Shown here piece after piece: positions 47,585 to 59,833 of a DNA stretch of 64,000 bases (position 1 is the stretch's first letter; the number at the start of each line of letters is the position of its first letter). The position numbers and the translations under genes are program-made. The stretch is from Calamus simplicifolius (lineage: Eukaryota > Streptophyta > Magnoliopsida > Arecales > Arecaceae). The notes below the pieces were generated by a model that was not told the DNA's origin, did not search any database, and saw only the letters and a program-made list of their open reading frames with translations. Location: contig UESW01003904.1 in NCBI GenBank assembly GCA_900491605.1, positions 1,425,654 through 1,489,653 on the forward strand. Reading direction: 5' to 3'.

Positions 47585-49494
47585 TAATGACGCCTGATCG
47601 CTGGTCTTGAACACCGGGAGAAGAGAGCTGCTTAATCCATGGTCCCATGCCTGATTGGATGGCCTACAAAAAGTCCCAAGATCGGAGGGGTGCTCCGGTG
47701 GGGACCCTCCGATGCTCAAGTCAGTAACCGGGGTCACAGCTGAGGGAGAGGTCAGACGAGCTCTGGGAAGAAAAAATGAGTCCTCCCAAAGAGGGGAGTC
47801 CCTTTCTGAGTATTAGGGTAACGAGTATATGAGTTTGCGTACCTTATTCCTGAGTGGACTTATCCTTTTATAGGGGGTTGGCACCTGCACAACCACGTGG
47901 AGTTCCGTAAAAAAGAAATGTTCGTGGGGTTTGTGGGGTTGCGTGAATATGAGCTGGTTGGTGGGTCCTATCCCATCGGAGAGGGAAAAACGGTGGTTGG
48001 TGAGCTACGTCCCATCAGTCAGTGGGGCTGACAGGTAGTTAGGTCCAGTACCATAAGCTACGTGACCTGTGGGTAGTTGGGGGGGATGCCAAGCGGCGTG
48101 GGTCAGAAGGACAGCGGCGTGAACAGCCAGACCGTTCTAGGGCCGACTTGAGACAGCCTTGACCCTCCGGAGGGTGCCGAGGCCTGAGCAGGGCCGACTC
48201 GGCTGACCTGAAGATGCCAGAGCGGGGCCGACCAGGGAAGGTCGGGGCCGACTCGGCCGACTCAGAGATACCAGGGCCGAGCAGGTCCGACCAGGGAAGG
48301 TCGGGGCTGACTTGGCCGACTTGGAGATGCCAGGGTCGAGCGGGGCTGACCAGGGAAGGTCGGGGCCGACTTGGCGGCTCGGAGATGCCGGGGCCGAGCG
48401 GAGCCGACCAGGGAAGGTCGGAGCCGACTTGGCCGACTTGGAGATGCCGGGGCCGAGCGAGGCCGACCAGGGAAGGTCAAGGCCGACTTGGCCGACTTGG
48501 AGATGCCAGGGCCGAGCGGGGTGACCAGGGAAGGTCGGGGTTGACTTGGCCGACTTGGAGATGCTTGGGCCGAGCGGGGTCGACTTGTAAGACTTGGAGA
48601 TGCCGGGGCCGAGCGGGGCCGACCAGGGAAGGTCAGGGCCGACTTGGCCGACTCAAAGATGCCGGGACTGAGCAGGGCCAACCAGGGAAGGTCGGGTACG
48701 ACTTGGCCAACTCGGAGATGCCGGGACCGAGGGGGCCAACCAGGGAAGGTCGGGGCCGACTTGGCCGACTCGAAGATGCCGGGGCCGAGCGGGGCCAACC
48801 AGGGAAGGTTGGAGCCGACTTGGCCGACTCGAAGATGGCGGGGCCGAGTGGGGCCGACCAGGGAAGGTCGGAGCTGACTTGGCCGACTTGGAGATGCCGG
48901 GGCCGAGCGAGGCCGACCAGGGAAGGTTGGGGCCGACTTGGTCGACTCGGAGATGTCGGGACCGAGCAGGGCCGACCAGGGAAGGTCAGGGCGACTTTGC
49001 CGACTCGGAGATGCCGGGGCCGAGCGGGGCCGACTAAGGAGGGTCGGGCCCAACTTGGCCGACTTGGAGATGCCGGGTTCGAGCAGGGCGGACCAGGGAA
49101 GGTCGGGGCCGGCTTGGCCAGCTTGAAGATGCCAGGGCCGAGCGGAGCCGACCATGGAAGGTCGGGGCTGACTTGGCTGACTTGGAGATGCCGGGGCCGT
49201 GTGGGGCCGACCAGGGAAGGTCGGGGCCAACTTGGCCGGCTTGAAGATGCCGGGGCCAAGCGGGGCGGACCAGGGAAGGTCGGGGCTAACTTGGCCGGCT
49301 TGGAGATGCCGGGGCCGAGCGGGGCTGACCAGGGAAGGTCGGGGCCGACTTGGTCGGTTTGGAGATGCCGGGGCCGAGCGGGGCCGACCAGGGAAGGTCG
49401 GGGCCGACTTGGCCGGCTTGGAGATGCCGGAATGGGGCTGTCTTAAGATTTGAATTTTGCCATAATTGCCCTCGTGGCTATGTCAGCCACATCA
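47585..49494 (-). repeat. 5' LTR of the Tat element
   Basis: This is the partner of 34661-36780, with the same sequence before and after the array. The 59-bp array spans about 48200-49430, roughly 21 copies, fewer than in the 3' LTR. The inner terminal dinucleotide is TA instead of TG on the plus strand (one mutation). Confidence 0.9.
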
Positions 49495-50021
49495 CCAAGC
49501 ACTAGGAAGAGGTCTCATGTTTGAAACTAGAATGTGTGATATTGTATTTCATTGTAGATCATTTGGTGAAAAGATCATTGGCTTGTGCCCCAGAGATTGG
49601 TACAGTTACTTTCAAAAACTTGTCTGTATTTTCCCTTAACCATATATTAAGAAGAAATTTGATAGCAATTCATCATCTTTTTAAAGAAATATGTTACTGG
49701 CTAATCTGTGGATCAAATTAAGCAATGCAACATGTCATTGGCAAGCAGATGTAGGGATTATAATCCATTGTAATCAATGAAACAATCTTTAGGCTTGCAT
49801 TTTGCTCCTTCAACCATTCAAGTTTCCTACAGGAGAATAAAGAATCACGTTAATTCGCCTTCAAATCTTCACTCTCGTAAATTCTGTCCAAAGGCACATC
49901 ATCAAATCAGTTTCATCAGACTTCCAACCAGATAATGCACTCTAGTCAATATACTAGTACTAGAAAATTTATGTTATATATAAAAAAAGAGATCATCTAT
50001 AACAATTCAGTCCTGTGTATC

Positions 50022-50689
50022 TGTAACGATCCGAGCCCGCTCACCTACAAACCCGTTTCGTTATAAGAAAGTAAGACGGACAAGGTCCACACCAACTTGG
50101 GCTACCACAGCCCAAAAAGGATTCAATTGGTACTTGTCCATCTTACTTAACTTGGTTATAAACCATTTCACCCTTTCTTAATTACCCGATGTAGGACTAA
50201 TTAGGAGGAGCATCACAATCTATCCCCCTTAAAGAGGCAATGTCTTCATCGCTAGAGGCACATGATCGTATCCATCAGGCAGTCAGGACTCTAGAGGTGC
50301 TCCCCCACAGGCTCAAGAGGTGACTCCCATCAATGTAGCACTTTGTCCTGTGTGGCACTTAGCTCTTGCACAGGCAGGACTCTAGAGATGCTCCCCCACA
50401 GGCTCAAGAGGTGACTCCTTATTGATGTAACACTTTGCCTTGTGTGGTACTTAGCTCCTGCACTTTCGGCTGGTGTATGGCTTTGATACCATAATGTAAC
50501 AACCTAAGCCGCTCACCCACGAACCCGTTTCGTTACAAGAAAGCAAGATGCACAAGGTTCACACCAACTTGGGCCACCACAGCCCAAAAAGGATCCAATT
50601 GATACTTGTCCATCTTACTTAACTTGGTTATAAACCATTCCACCCTTCCTTAATTATCCGATGTGGAACTATTTAGGAGAGGCATCACA
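50022..50689 (-). mobile_element. TRIM retrotransposon, 668 bp, with perfect TSD
   Basis: LTRs of 196 bp (50022-50217) and 195 bp (50495-50689), starting TGTAAC and ending ATCACA, flank a 277-bp interior. GTATC precedes (50017-50021) and follows (50690-50694) the element. On the minus strand TGGTATCAAAGCC (50479-50491) lies 3 nt inside the right LTR and matches the initiator-tRNA-Met primer site. A tract AAGGGGGATAGAT precedes the left LTR. There is no coding capacity. The interior contains an 80-90-bp direct duplication (about 50286 and 50370). Confidence 0.88.
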
Positions 50690-51736
50690 GTATCTATATA
50701 GAATCAAGGAGCCTAATAAACTTCTTGACTAGCCTTTTTAGATGAGATCCTATATTGCTACAAATGGTATCAGAGCAGTTCCAGCTCTTATGGACTAAGA
50801 CATCATAGATAGGCACCGTAACCAAGGGTCAGGTTTGGCTAGTTAATCTGGTAGAGTATTAAGGTGCAGGCTTTAGTCTATAAGACCAAATTGCTGCACA
50901 TTTGCATGTATATCTGAGAAAATGACTCAGATTGGCCTTGGTGTGTGGCATGCCGAGGTGCATGGGTATTGGAGTGGAAACTATACATACCTTAGGATAA
51001 GTGATATCAGAGTGAATCCAACTCATGGCCTAAGTGAACTAGAAAACACTGTAAATAAACTTTATGTGTTTGTGATTGAATATGGATGTGAATTTGAATA
51101 TGAACTCTTACTCTAATAAAGATGCCAAAGATTGAACAGGAGGAGTGAGAGCTTATGTTGGTGAGTGTTTAGTCTTATATTGATTATGTACTATGATGAT
51201 CCTGAGTGCTTATATATGATTAGAAATCTTAAATAATAACTTTTTTGGTAGCCTCTTCTTAGATAGGATCGTGAGTTGTTATTATCTAGGATGGATAATA
51301 TCTTTCTGAAACCTGTTTTGACCAAGGGAGGAGTAAGACTGAATGAACAATTCATGGAATAAGATTGAATGGAAAATTTCACAAGTTGTTGTGATGCTTT
51401 GATGATATGCATTGAAATTTGTAAGATGCCCTGTTCTCCGTCTTCATTGCCTACACGTAACAATACCTCATTCAGGACTTCCGAAAGAAAAAGGATACGC
51501 ATATGGCTAGATGAGATAGCAGGCCAACAAGACCATGTGAGATAGCAGGCCAACATGGCCCAAGCTTGTTCTGATTTTAACATAGTATACAGTAGGGATA
51601 GACCAGATATTAATTTACCATTCAAGTGTTGTTATGGTTTGAGCACAAAAACACAGCATCAAATCTGCATCTTAGCTAATCAACTAAGGCTCGACAAATT
51701 TGGATGATCACATAACCCGTTCAAAATCACATATCT
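50690..51736. other. Possible LTR/PBS relic and unassigned sequence
   Basis: TGGTATCAGAGC (50765-50776), a tRNA-Met-type primer-binding site, follows a sequence ending TATTGCTACA. This resembles an LTR 3' end next to its PBS. No partner LTR was confirmed. The remainder, to 51736, is unassigned. Confidence 0.35.
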
Positions 51737-52710
51737 CACTATAAAAAAATCAACTTTTGCCTACGATTTTTTTCGTAGGGAAAGATAAAAAATCATAGGG
51801 AAAGGCTTTCCCTACGATTTCTGTCGTAGGCAAAAGTTGAGAAAAATCGTAGGCAAAAGTGCATAAGGAAAGCCTTTGCATATGACTTTCAAAAACGTAG
51901 GCAAAGAGCATATCTTTTCCCTACGATTTTTTTTCGTAGGTAAAGATCGTAATTCATAGGGAAAGAGTGAGCAGAATTTGAAATTCAATTTTAAAATTAA
52001 AAAATTTTTACCTATGAAAATAAAAAATCGTAGGAAAAAATAGAAAAAATATTTTTTCCATATTTTACTACAATTTTTCTTAAAATTGTAGGAAAAAATT
52101 AGATAATAATAATTTTTAATAATTTCTTTCCCTACAAAAATCCAAAATCGTAGGAAAAAATCAAAATTTTTTTATCCACATAAAAATTGGCTAATAATAA
52201 TTTAATGATTTCTTTCCCTACGAAAAACCTCAAAATCATAGGAAAAAATGAAGAAAATTTTTTTATCCAAATCTTTTCAAATCGTAGGAAAAAGTTGGCT
52301 AATAATAATTTTTAATGATTTATTTCCCTACAAAAAACCCCAAAATTATAGGAAAAATTAAGAAAATATTTTTTTATCACATCTTTTCCTATGATTTTTC
52401 TTAAAATCATAGGAAAAAATTGGCTAATAATAATTTTTAATATTTTCTTTCCCTACAAAAAATTTTAAAATCGTAAAAAAAAATCAAGAAAAATATTTTT
52501 TATGCACATCTTTCCCTACAAAATTTCTTAAAATCATAGGAAAAAATAGTAAGGTACATTTTTTTAAAATGTTTTTACCTATAAAAAAATAATCATAGGA
52601 AAAAGTGATTAAATTATTATTATTTAACCATTTTATCGGCAAAAATAAATTAAATCATAGGAAAATATAATAAATAAATATTTTTCCCTACAAAATGTCT
52701 AAAATCATTG
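51737..52710. mobile_element. CACTA-like transposon end with palindromic subterminal repeats
   Basis: The segment starts CACTATAAAAAAAT, close to the CACTACAAGAAA ends of plant CACTA elements. It is followed by more than a dozen subterminal copies of CCTACGAtttttCGTAGG-type words and decayed forms (TCGTAGGAAAA, TCATAGGAAAA), in both orientations. No transposase is seen, and no matching right terminus was found before 52962. It is either a truncated end or a decayed non-autonomous element. Confidence 0.55.
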
Positions 52711-52961
52711 AAAAATGTTATATTTATTTAATTTTAAATTATTTAATATTTTTAAATTATATTTCTATTTTAATTTTTTTATTATTTTAAATATTTTATT
52801 TAAATAAAATATAATTTATTTGTTTCATATTTTTTTAAAATATTAAAAACTGTATCAATAAAAATGATGTGATTCTTTACATACAATATTCATTACATAT
52901 ACAAAATTATTACATAATGACAACAAAAGATTAACGTCAAAATAGCTAATAAATAAAACTC

Positions 52962-54538
52962 TGTTGATCCAATTATTGATTTTGATGATTAACAAAAGAC
53001 ATGAGTATATTCACTATATTTCTAATAAATTTAATAAGTGTTTTAGGGATTAAAAATGTTTAATCAGTCAAAAGGTGTAAGGAAATAAGTTTTGAATCAA
53101 AATTGAAAAGAAAATATGTAAGTTCAGAACTTAGAGTCGACACCCAAACAGTTAGGAGTCGACCCCAGGACGTATCAGAACCTTTCTACATTTTTGGCAT
53201 GGTCCAGAGTCGACACTTAGAGTTTTGGAGCCGACTCCAACCTGAGATACAGAGAAGTGGTTTCTGCTTCAGTTTCTGGAGCCGACACCTGGAGTTCGGG
53301 AGTTGACACCTGAAAGTTGCGGAGCCGATACCTAAGTTTCTGGAGCCAACTCTAATATGAGAACAGAGAGCATATTTTTGGACAAAGTTAGAGTCGACAC
53401 CTTAAAATTTTGGAGCCGACTCCCGATAGTGCCGAGCCGACACTTAACTTTTTCGGAGCCGACTCCTCAACGAACTTCTTATTACTATTTTTGGACACCC
53501 CGATTCGGAGTCGACACCTGAAAAGTTAGAGCCGACTCCAACCTGTCAGGAACGAATTTTTCAAATGTCAGAATGGACTACAAATGTAATATTTTTCCAC
53601 CTAATCTCTAACGGCTATTTTCTTTGTATGTAGAAGCAATCCAACTACTCTGCAATGACTATTTTTTCACCTAATCTTGGATTAAGGGATCTATAAAAAG
53701 GGAGAACCGTCCGTTTGAAAAGAGAAGAAAAAGAAAAAGAGGAAAATAAAAAAAAAAAGAAATATTTTGTGAAAAATCCAAAAATCTTGAGAGAGAAATC
53801 AAAAGGAAAGTCTCAGAGCTTACATCAACCAATCCAAGAGAGTCAAAGAGAAATCCAAAGCATTCAAGTTCAAAATCGGAGGATTTTTCAAGTGAAGAAA
53901 AAGAAAGCAAAAGCCATGTTTTTCCCAACTTCTCAACTGCAATTTTTGTGAAGAATCTGAGCTGAGGCCTGATTCAACATTTCAAAGGAGAAGAGGAAAA
54001 AAGAAAAGCTCAAACCAAATTCGCTTCAAACAGGCTTTTCTTACCCTTGTTCATTTAATTGCATATTTGCTCACTTAAGGAGCTGTCTTGTATTGTAAAC
54101 TCTATTTTTCATTGTAGTTGGCTAATTCAATCAAGGGATTGAATTAGTGGAGGTAGTATACCTCGGGACAAGCTAAGGATAGCTTGTGGTTGGGTTTTGT
54201 GCTGGTGAGCCCAGAAAAACCAGCTGGGTTCGTTGTGAGCCCGGAAAACAACAAGTTTGAGTTGTGAGCTTGTAAAACAACTCGACTGTAATCAAGTGGA
54301 TTATAGTGTGGACCCAAGTGCTGCTTGGGAGTGGACGTAGGTGTTGGATACACCGAACCACTATAAAATCTTTGTGTTTGTCGTGCTTTGTCTCTTTCTC
54401 TCTATCTCATTTATTTGTGCTTAGCATTTATCTATACATTGCACTCAAGCACTTTCATATCAAAGCACATAGTTTAAAGTGTTAAAATTTTTTAAGAACC
54501 CAATTCACCCCCCTCTTGGGTTGCCATCTGGGCCAACA
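52962..54538 (+). repeat. 5' LTR of the Sirevirus element
   Basis: This LTR is 1577 bp. U3 carries a cluster (about 53130-53545) of alternating GAGTCGACACC and GGAGCCGACTCC words. A TATAAAAAGG box follows at about 53692-53701. Confidence 0.9.
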
Positions 54539-54540
54539 AT

Positions 54541-54552
54541 TGGTATCAGAGC
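54541..54552 (+). promoter_or_regulatory. Primer-binding site (initiator tRNA-Met type)
   Basis: TGGTATCAGAGC begins 2 nt after the 5' LTR. It is the standard Copia primer site. Confidence 0.9.
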
Positions 54553-54598
54553 TAGTACTCATTTTTGTTTGATCCAACGATCAAGAGTAAAGATCCAA

Positions 54599-56289
54599 AT
54601 GGCAGCTCAAGCTGGATCTTCATTTGCTGAAGGTCAATCTACTAATAGACCTCCTTTATTTAATGGTTCAAATTATTCTTATTGGAAAGCTAGAATGAGA
54701 ATTTTTATTCAAGCTTTAGATTATGAACTGTGGAGTGTAATCACTAATGGACCTAGCACACCCACACACATTGTAGATGGTTCAATAGTTCCTAAACCCG
54801 AAAGGGATTGGAATGAGAACGATAGGAAAATGGCTCAGCTTAATGCAAAAGCCATGAATGTTTTATATTGTGCTTTAGATGCTAATGAATTCAATAGAAT
54901 TTCTACATGTATTTCCGCAAAAGAAATTTGGGATAGATTAGAAGTTACCCATGAGGGTACTAATCAAGTTAAAGAATCAAAAATTAATATTCTAGTGCAC
55001 AAGTATGAATTGTTTAGCATGGAACAAAATGAAACTATCACATGCATGTACACTAGATTTACTGATATTGTAAATGGTCTAAAAAGTCTTGGTAAGACCT
55101 ATACTAATTCTGAATTGGTGCGTAAAATTCTTAGGTCTCTTCCAAGATCATGGGAAGCAAAGGTGACTGCAATCCAAGAAGCCAAGGACCTCAATACCTT
55201 ACCTTTGGAGGAGCTACTTGGATCATTGATGACCCATGACTGACCATGAAGCAACATCAAGAGGAAGAAGTCAAAAAGAAGAAACGATTGCCCTTAAAGC
55301 TGCAGAAAAGGAAAAGCAGCAGTGAAGAAGAAGAGGAAGATGATGAGACAGCCCTTCTAGCAAAGAAGTTAAAAATTTATGCAAAGAAGGAGACCCTTCC
55401 ATAAGAAAAGTATGGAACAAAAATGGAAGGTGAAAAAGAAAAAGAGAAGGACAAGGACAAAGAGAAAGACCCCCTCATATGTTATGAATGTAAGAAACCG
55501 GGCACTTTAGATATGATTGTCCTCAATTAAAGAAAGCCTACAAAAAGAAAAAGAAGGCTTATGTTGCAACATGGAGCAATAGAAGAATCCTCTTCCGAGG
55601 AAGAACAAAAAGAAGTTGCAAACATTTGCTTTATGGCAAAAGAAGATGATGAGGTAAGTTCTGAAACTCATGACTTTACATTTGAAGAATTATTTGATGC
55701 ATTTAATGAATTAGTTAGTGATTTTAAAGTTTTGAAAAAGAAAAGCAAATCTTTGAAAAATGATAATTTAAATCTTGTCAAAGAAAAGATAAACTAACTC
55801 ATGAAGTTGAAAACTGAAATCTGAAAATAAAATTTGTTAAAAGAAAAAGAATCAATTTCTAATGAAAATGTTTATTTAAAGAAAGAAGTTGATAAATATA
55901 AAAATATAGTTGATAAATTTACATATAGCTCTGAAAAACTTAATTTGCTATTGAGTAATCAAAGAGCTGTATTTGATAAAGCTGGATTAGGTTATAGGCC
56001 TAACAAGAAACAAAAGTATGTTAAAAATTTCTTTAGAAAAGAACAAGATAAAAATGATGTTTCATGTTATTGCTGTAACAAGAAAGGACATAAAGCTTAT
56101 GAATGCAATTTTAGAAAAATTAATAAGAATTTAAGTATTAAAGGAAAGAAAATATGGGTTCCGAAAGGAACAATCTTTATTGCTACTAACCATGAAGGAC
56201 CCAAGAAAGCTTGGGTACCTAAACAGAAGTTTGATCACTTTGCAGGAGTGTCTTGCGGCCAAAAGATCAAAACGAAAGTGGTATCTTGA
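54599..56289 (+). pseudogene. Sirevirus gag
   Basis: Gag starts MAAQAGSSFAEGQSTN at 54599. The first frame (to 55243) holds the UBN2-type gag domain (LFNGSNYSYWKARMRIF, then WDRLEVTHEGTNQVKESK). The frame breaks at about 55240. A Lys/Glu-rich stretch and a first zinc knuckle starting CYECKKPG (about 55478) follow, also frameshifted. A second knuckle, CYCCNKKGHKAYEC (56068-56109), is intact in the frame 55834-56289. Confidence 0.85.
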
Positions 56290-57300
56290 TAGCGGCTGCT
56301 CAAGGCACATGACGGGTGACAAGGATCAATTCATCACCCTTGAAGATAAAGAGAGGAGTTGTTACATTTGGAGACAATGGTAAAGGCCAAATTATGGGAT
56401 TTGTAAAATTCAGATAACTCCCTTCACTTTTATAGAAAATGTTTTATATGTAGATGGTTTAAAACATAATTTAATTAGTATTAGCCAATTGTGTGATAAA
56501 GGTTTCAAAGTTTCATTTGAAGCTTCTATCTGCACTGTTTCTAATCCCATTGACAATAGCATTATATTTATTGGTAATAGAAATGGCAATGTATACTTAA
56601 TTGATTTAGACAATTTGTCTACTAGTAATCATTGCTTAGTTGCTAATAATGCTAATGTTAATGAGATTGGATGGTTATGGCATCGTAGATTAGGTCATGC
56701 AAGCACACACCTAATTTCAAAATTAATTAGAATGGATTTAGTTAAAGGACTTCCAAAGTTAGATTTTGAAAATAACAGAATTTGTGATGCATGTCAATTT
56801 GGAAAACAAACTAGAAACTCTTTCAAATCTAAAAATATTGTTTCCACTTCTAGGCCACTAGAGCTACTTCACATGGACCTTTTTGGACCTACTAGAACCA
56901 CTAGTCTAGGAGGAAAGAAATATGGTCTTGTGATAGTAGATGATTATTCTAGATTCACTTGGGTATTATTTTTGGCTCACAAGGATGAGACTTTCTCAAT
57001 ATTTCTGAAATTCTTCAAGAAAGTCACTAATGAGAAAAACAACACCATAGTGTCTCTTAGAAGTGATCATGGCACAGAATTTGAAAATCATTTATTTAAA
57101 ATTTTTGCATTGAACATGGCATTCATCATAATTTTTCTGCACCTAGAACACCACAACAAAATGGAGTTGTAGAAAGAAAAATAGAACTTTAGAAGACATG
57201 GCCCGTACCATGCTATGTGAAAGCAACTCCCAAAGTACTTTTGGGCGGAAGCTATAAACACGGCATGTTACATCCTTAATAGAGCCCTAATTAGGCCAAT
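56278..57300 (+). pseudogene. Sirevirus protease and integrase
   Basis: The protease active site reads WYLDSGCSRHMTGDKDQF at 56280-56340 (D-S-G). The frame at 56489-57172 carries the pre-integrase HHCC region (LWHRRLGHAS, then CDACQFGKQTRNSF) and the integrase core (LLHMDLFGPTRT, then IVSLRSDHGTEFEN). The frame is lost near 57130-57180, just before the expected catalytic Glu, and resumes in another frame. Confidence 0.88.
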
Positions 57301-57375
57301 TCTTAAGAAAACTCCTTATGAATTATGGAATAATAGAAAACCAAACATTAGTTATTTTCATGCATTTGGTTGTAA

Positions 57376-59357
57376 ATGTTTATTCATAATAATGGTAAAG
57401 ATAATCTTGAAAAATTTGATGCAAAATCTGATGAAGGCATATTCTTAGGATATTCAACAACTAGTAAAGCCTATAGAGTATTTAACAAGAAATCCTTAAT
57501 TGTAGAAGAATCTATTCATGTAGTTTTTGATGAGTCTTTAGCATCAAGTTCAGAAAAGATTGATGATGAGGAAGATACAAATTTACTAGAAAGAGATATT
57601 AAAAAATTAAATATAGATGTATCTTCAGATCATGAACAAGAAGCTAAAGATGATGATTCACCTAGGGTTGATGTTATTGATACTAATCATAATGATGTAG
57701 ATCTTCCTAGAGATTGGAGATATGCCTATGGTCATCCAAAGGAATTGATTATAGGTGATCCATCTCAAGGAGTAAGAACTAGATCATCTATGAGAAATAT
57801 CAATAATCATCTTGCATTTGTATCTCAAATTGAACCTAAAACTATTGAAGAAGCTGAAAAAGATAGTAATTGGATGCTAGCTATGCAAGAAGAATTAAAT
57901 CAATTTACTAGGAATAATGTATGGTCCTTAGTTGATAGACCTAAAGGTCATTCAGTTATAGGATCTAAATGGGTATTTAGAAATAAATTAGATGAAAATG
58001 GCATAGTAATTAGAAATAAAGCTAGATTAGTTGCAAAAGGATATAATCAAGAAGAAGGAATTGATTTTGATGAAACTTTTGCACCTGTAGCTAGATTAGA
58101 AGCAATTAGATTATTACTTGCATTTGCATGTCATATGAATATCAATTTATTTCAAATGGATGTTAAAAGTGCATTTTTAAATGGTTTTATAAATGAGGAA
58201 GTTTTGTAGAACAACCACCTGGTTTTGAAGATCATGAATTTCAAATCATGTTTTTAAATTACACAAAGCACTATATGGTTTAAAACAAGCACCTAGAGCT
58301 TGGTATGATAGGTTAAGCAAATTTCTAATTGAAAATGATTTTCTAGAGGAAATGTAGATAAAACCTTATTTTTGAAAAGAAAAGATAAAGATTTATTAGT
58401 AGTACAAATATATGTAGATGATATTGTATTCGGTGCTACTAACAATCTTTTGTGTCAAGAATTTGCTAAGTTAATGCAGGGTGAATTCGAAATGAGCATG
58501 ATGGGAGAACTCAACTTCTTCCTAGGACTTCAAATCAAACAAAGCAAAGAGGGGATTTTCATCAACCAAACAAAGTACACAAAGGAAATTCTCAAGAAGT
58601 TTGGAATGGAATCAATCAAACCCCTTGGAACACCTATGAGTCCTTCATGCAAATTAGACAAAGATGAAGATGGTAAGAAAGTTGATCAAAAGCATTATAG
58701 AGGTATGATCGGATCTCTACTTTACTTAACTGCAAGTAGACCTGATATCATGTTTGCTGTTTGTCTATGTGCTAGATTTCAATCAGAACCTAAAGAATCT
58801 CATTTAATTGCTGTAAAAAGAATACTAAGATATCTAAGTGGAACTAAAAATGTAGGATTATGGTATTCTAGAGACTCAACACTAAATTTGATTGCTTATT
58901 CTGATTCTGATTATGCTGGATGTAAACTAGATAGAAAAAGTACAAGTGGTGCATGTCAATTTTTAGGAAGTAACTTAATCTCTTGGTTTAGCAAAAAGCA
59001 AAATTCGGTTGCATTATCTACTGCTGAAGCAGAATATGTTGCAGCTGGAAGTTGCTGTGCTCAAATCCTTTGGATTAAGCGACAACTTGAAGATTATGGC
59101 ATAACACTTGATAAAACTCCTATTAGATGTGATAATACAAGTGCAATAAATTTAACTAAAAATCCAATACAACATTCAAGAACTAAACACATTGAAATTA
59201 GATATCACTTTATTAGAGAACATGTAGCTAATGGTGAATTTGTCTTGATTATGTTTGTACTGAAGAACAATTAGCTGACATATTTACAAAACCTTTGAGT
59301 GAAGAGAGATTTTGTTATCTTAGAGGAGAATTAGGGATTTGTGATCCTTTGGAATGA
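57376..59357 (+). pseudogene. Sirevirus reverse transcriptase and RNase H
   Basis: The frame at 57376-58209 has KWVFRNKLDENGIVIRNKAR, FDETFAPVARLEAIRLLLAF and FQMDVKSAFLNG. A frameshift zone follows (58209-58372). The frame at 58372-59274 has the active site VQIYVDDIVFG, then FFLGLQIKQSKEGIFINQ, and the RNase H core STAEAEYVAAGSCCAQILW with RCDNTSAINLTKNP. The natural pol end is near 59357, after one more frameshift at about 59248. Confidence 0.9.
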
Positions 59358-59833
59358 TTTTGAAACCCTAAGGAATGATTATCTAGAATTCAATCAATTT
59401 CTTGAAATTTCTTTCATGATTTTAAGGACAATTTATCTAGACATTTGAGCAATTTGATTCTACATTCCAAAGATTTTATCCAAAATTTATTGATTTATTT
59501 TGACAAGTTTCGGATGTTTGAAACTCTTTTTTTTCTGAAACTGTCAGTGGAGTCGACACCTTAATTTGTGGAGTCGACACCTTGTCTGTGTCGCTCTCGG
59601 TCTGACCTTGGAGCCGACACCCGCTTAAGCGGAGCCGACTCCAGTTCGGCGCTGACTGTGTTAGCGACTTGGAGTCGACACCCGCTTTGCGGGAGTCGAC
59701 ACCTGGTGGTCCCAAATTGACTTATTAGGGCAGAGTCGACACCTCGTTCATTTCAATCCTCCAAACCCCTCCAAACTCTCTCCAAACCTTTCCAAAACCC
59801 AAAATCCCTCAAATTAACCATTCCTTAGCTTCA

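Larger units (their letters stand above)
34661..49494 (-). mobile_element. Tat-lineage Ty3/gypsy retrotransposon, 14.8 kb, complete but decayed
   Basis: LTRs at 34661-36780 and 47585-49494 share the same ends (TG/TA..CA) and flank minus-strand gag, protease, RT, RNase H, a second RNase H and integrase in that order. Between integrase and the 3' LTR lies a plus-strand (antisense) ORF, as in Grande/RIRE2-type Tat elements. Order, dual RNase H and antisense ORF together place it in the Tat lineage. Many frameshifts and TAG codons make it non-autonomous now. A solo LTR has inserted at 40825-41469. Confidence 0.9.
34656..49499. repeat. Target-site duplication CCAAG around the Tat element
   Basis: CCAAG at 34656-34660 and CCAAG at 49495-49499 flank the element exactly outside its LTR ends. 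This is a 5-bp duplication as made by Ty3/gypsy integrases. Confidence 0.9.

Noticed and set aside
48214..49446. 410-codon ORF in the Tat 5' LTR
   Set aside because: It is the 59-bp array read through; the matching region of the other LTR breaks in different frames, and it lies opposite to element transcription.
50479..50491. tRNA gene suggested by GGTATCAAAGCC
   Set aside because: Only the primer-site complement is present; no cloverleaf sequence surrounds it.
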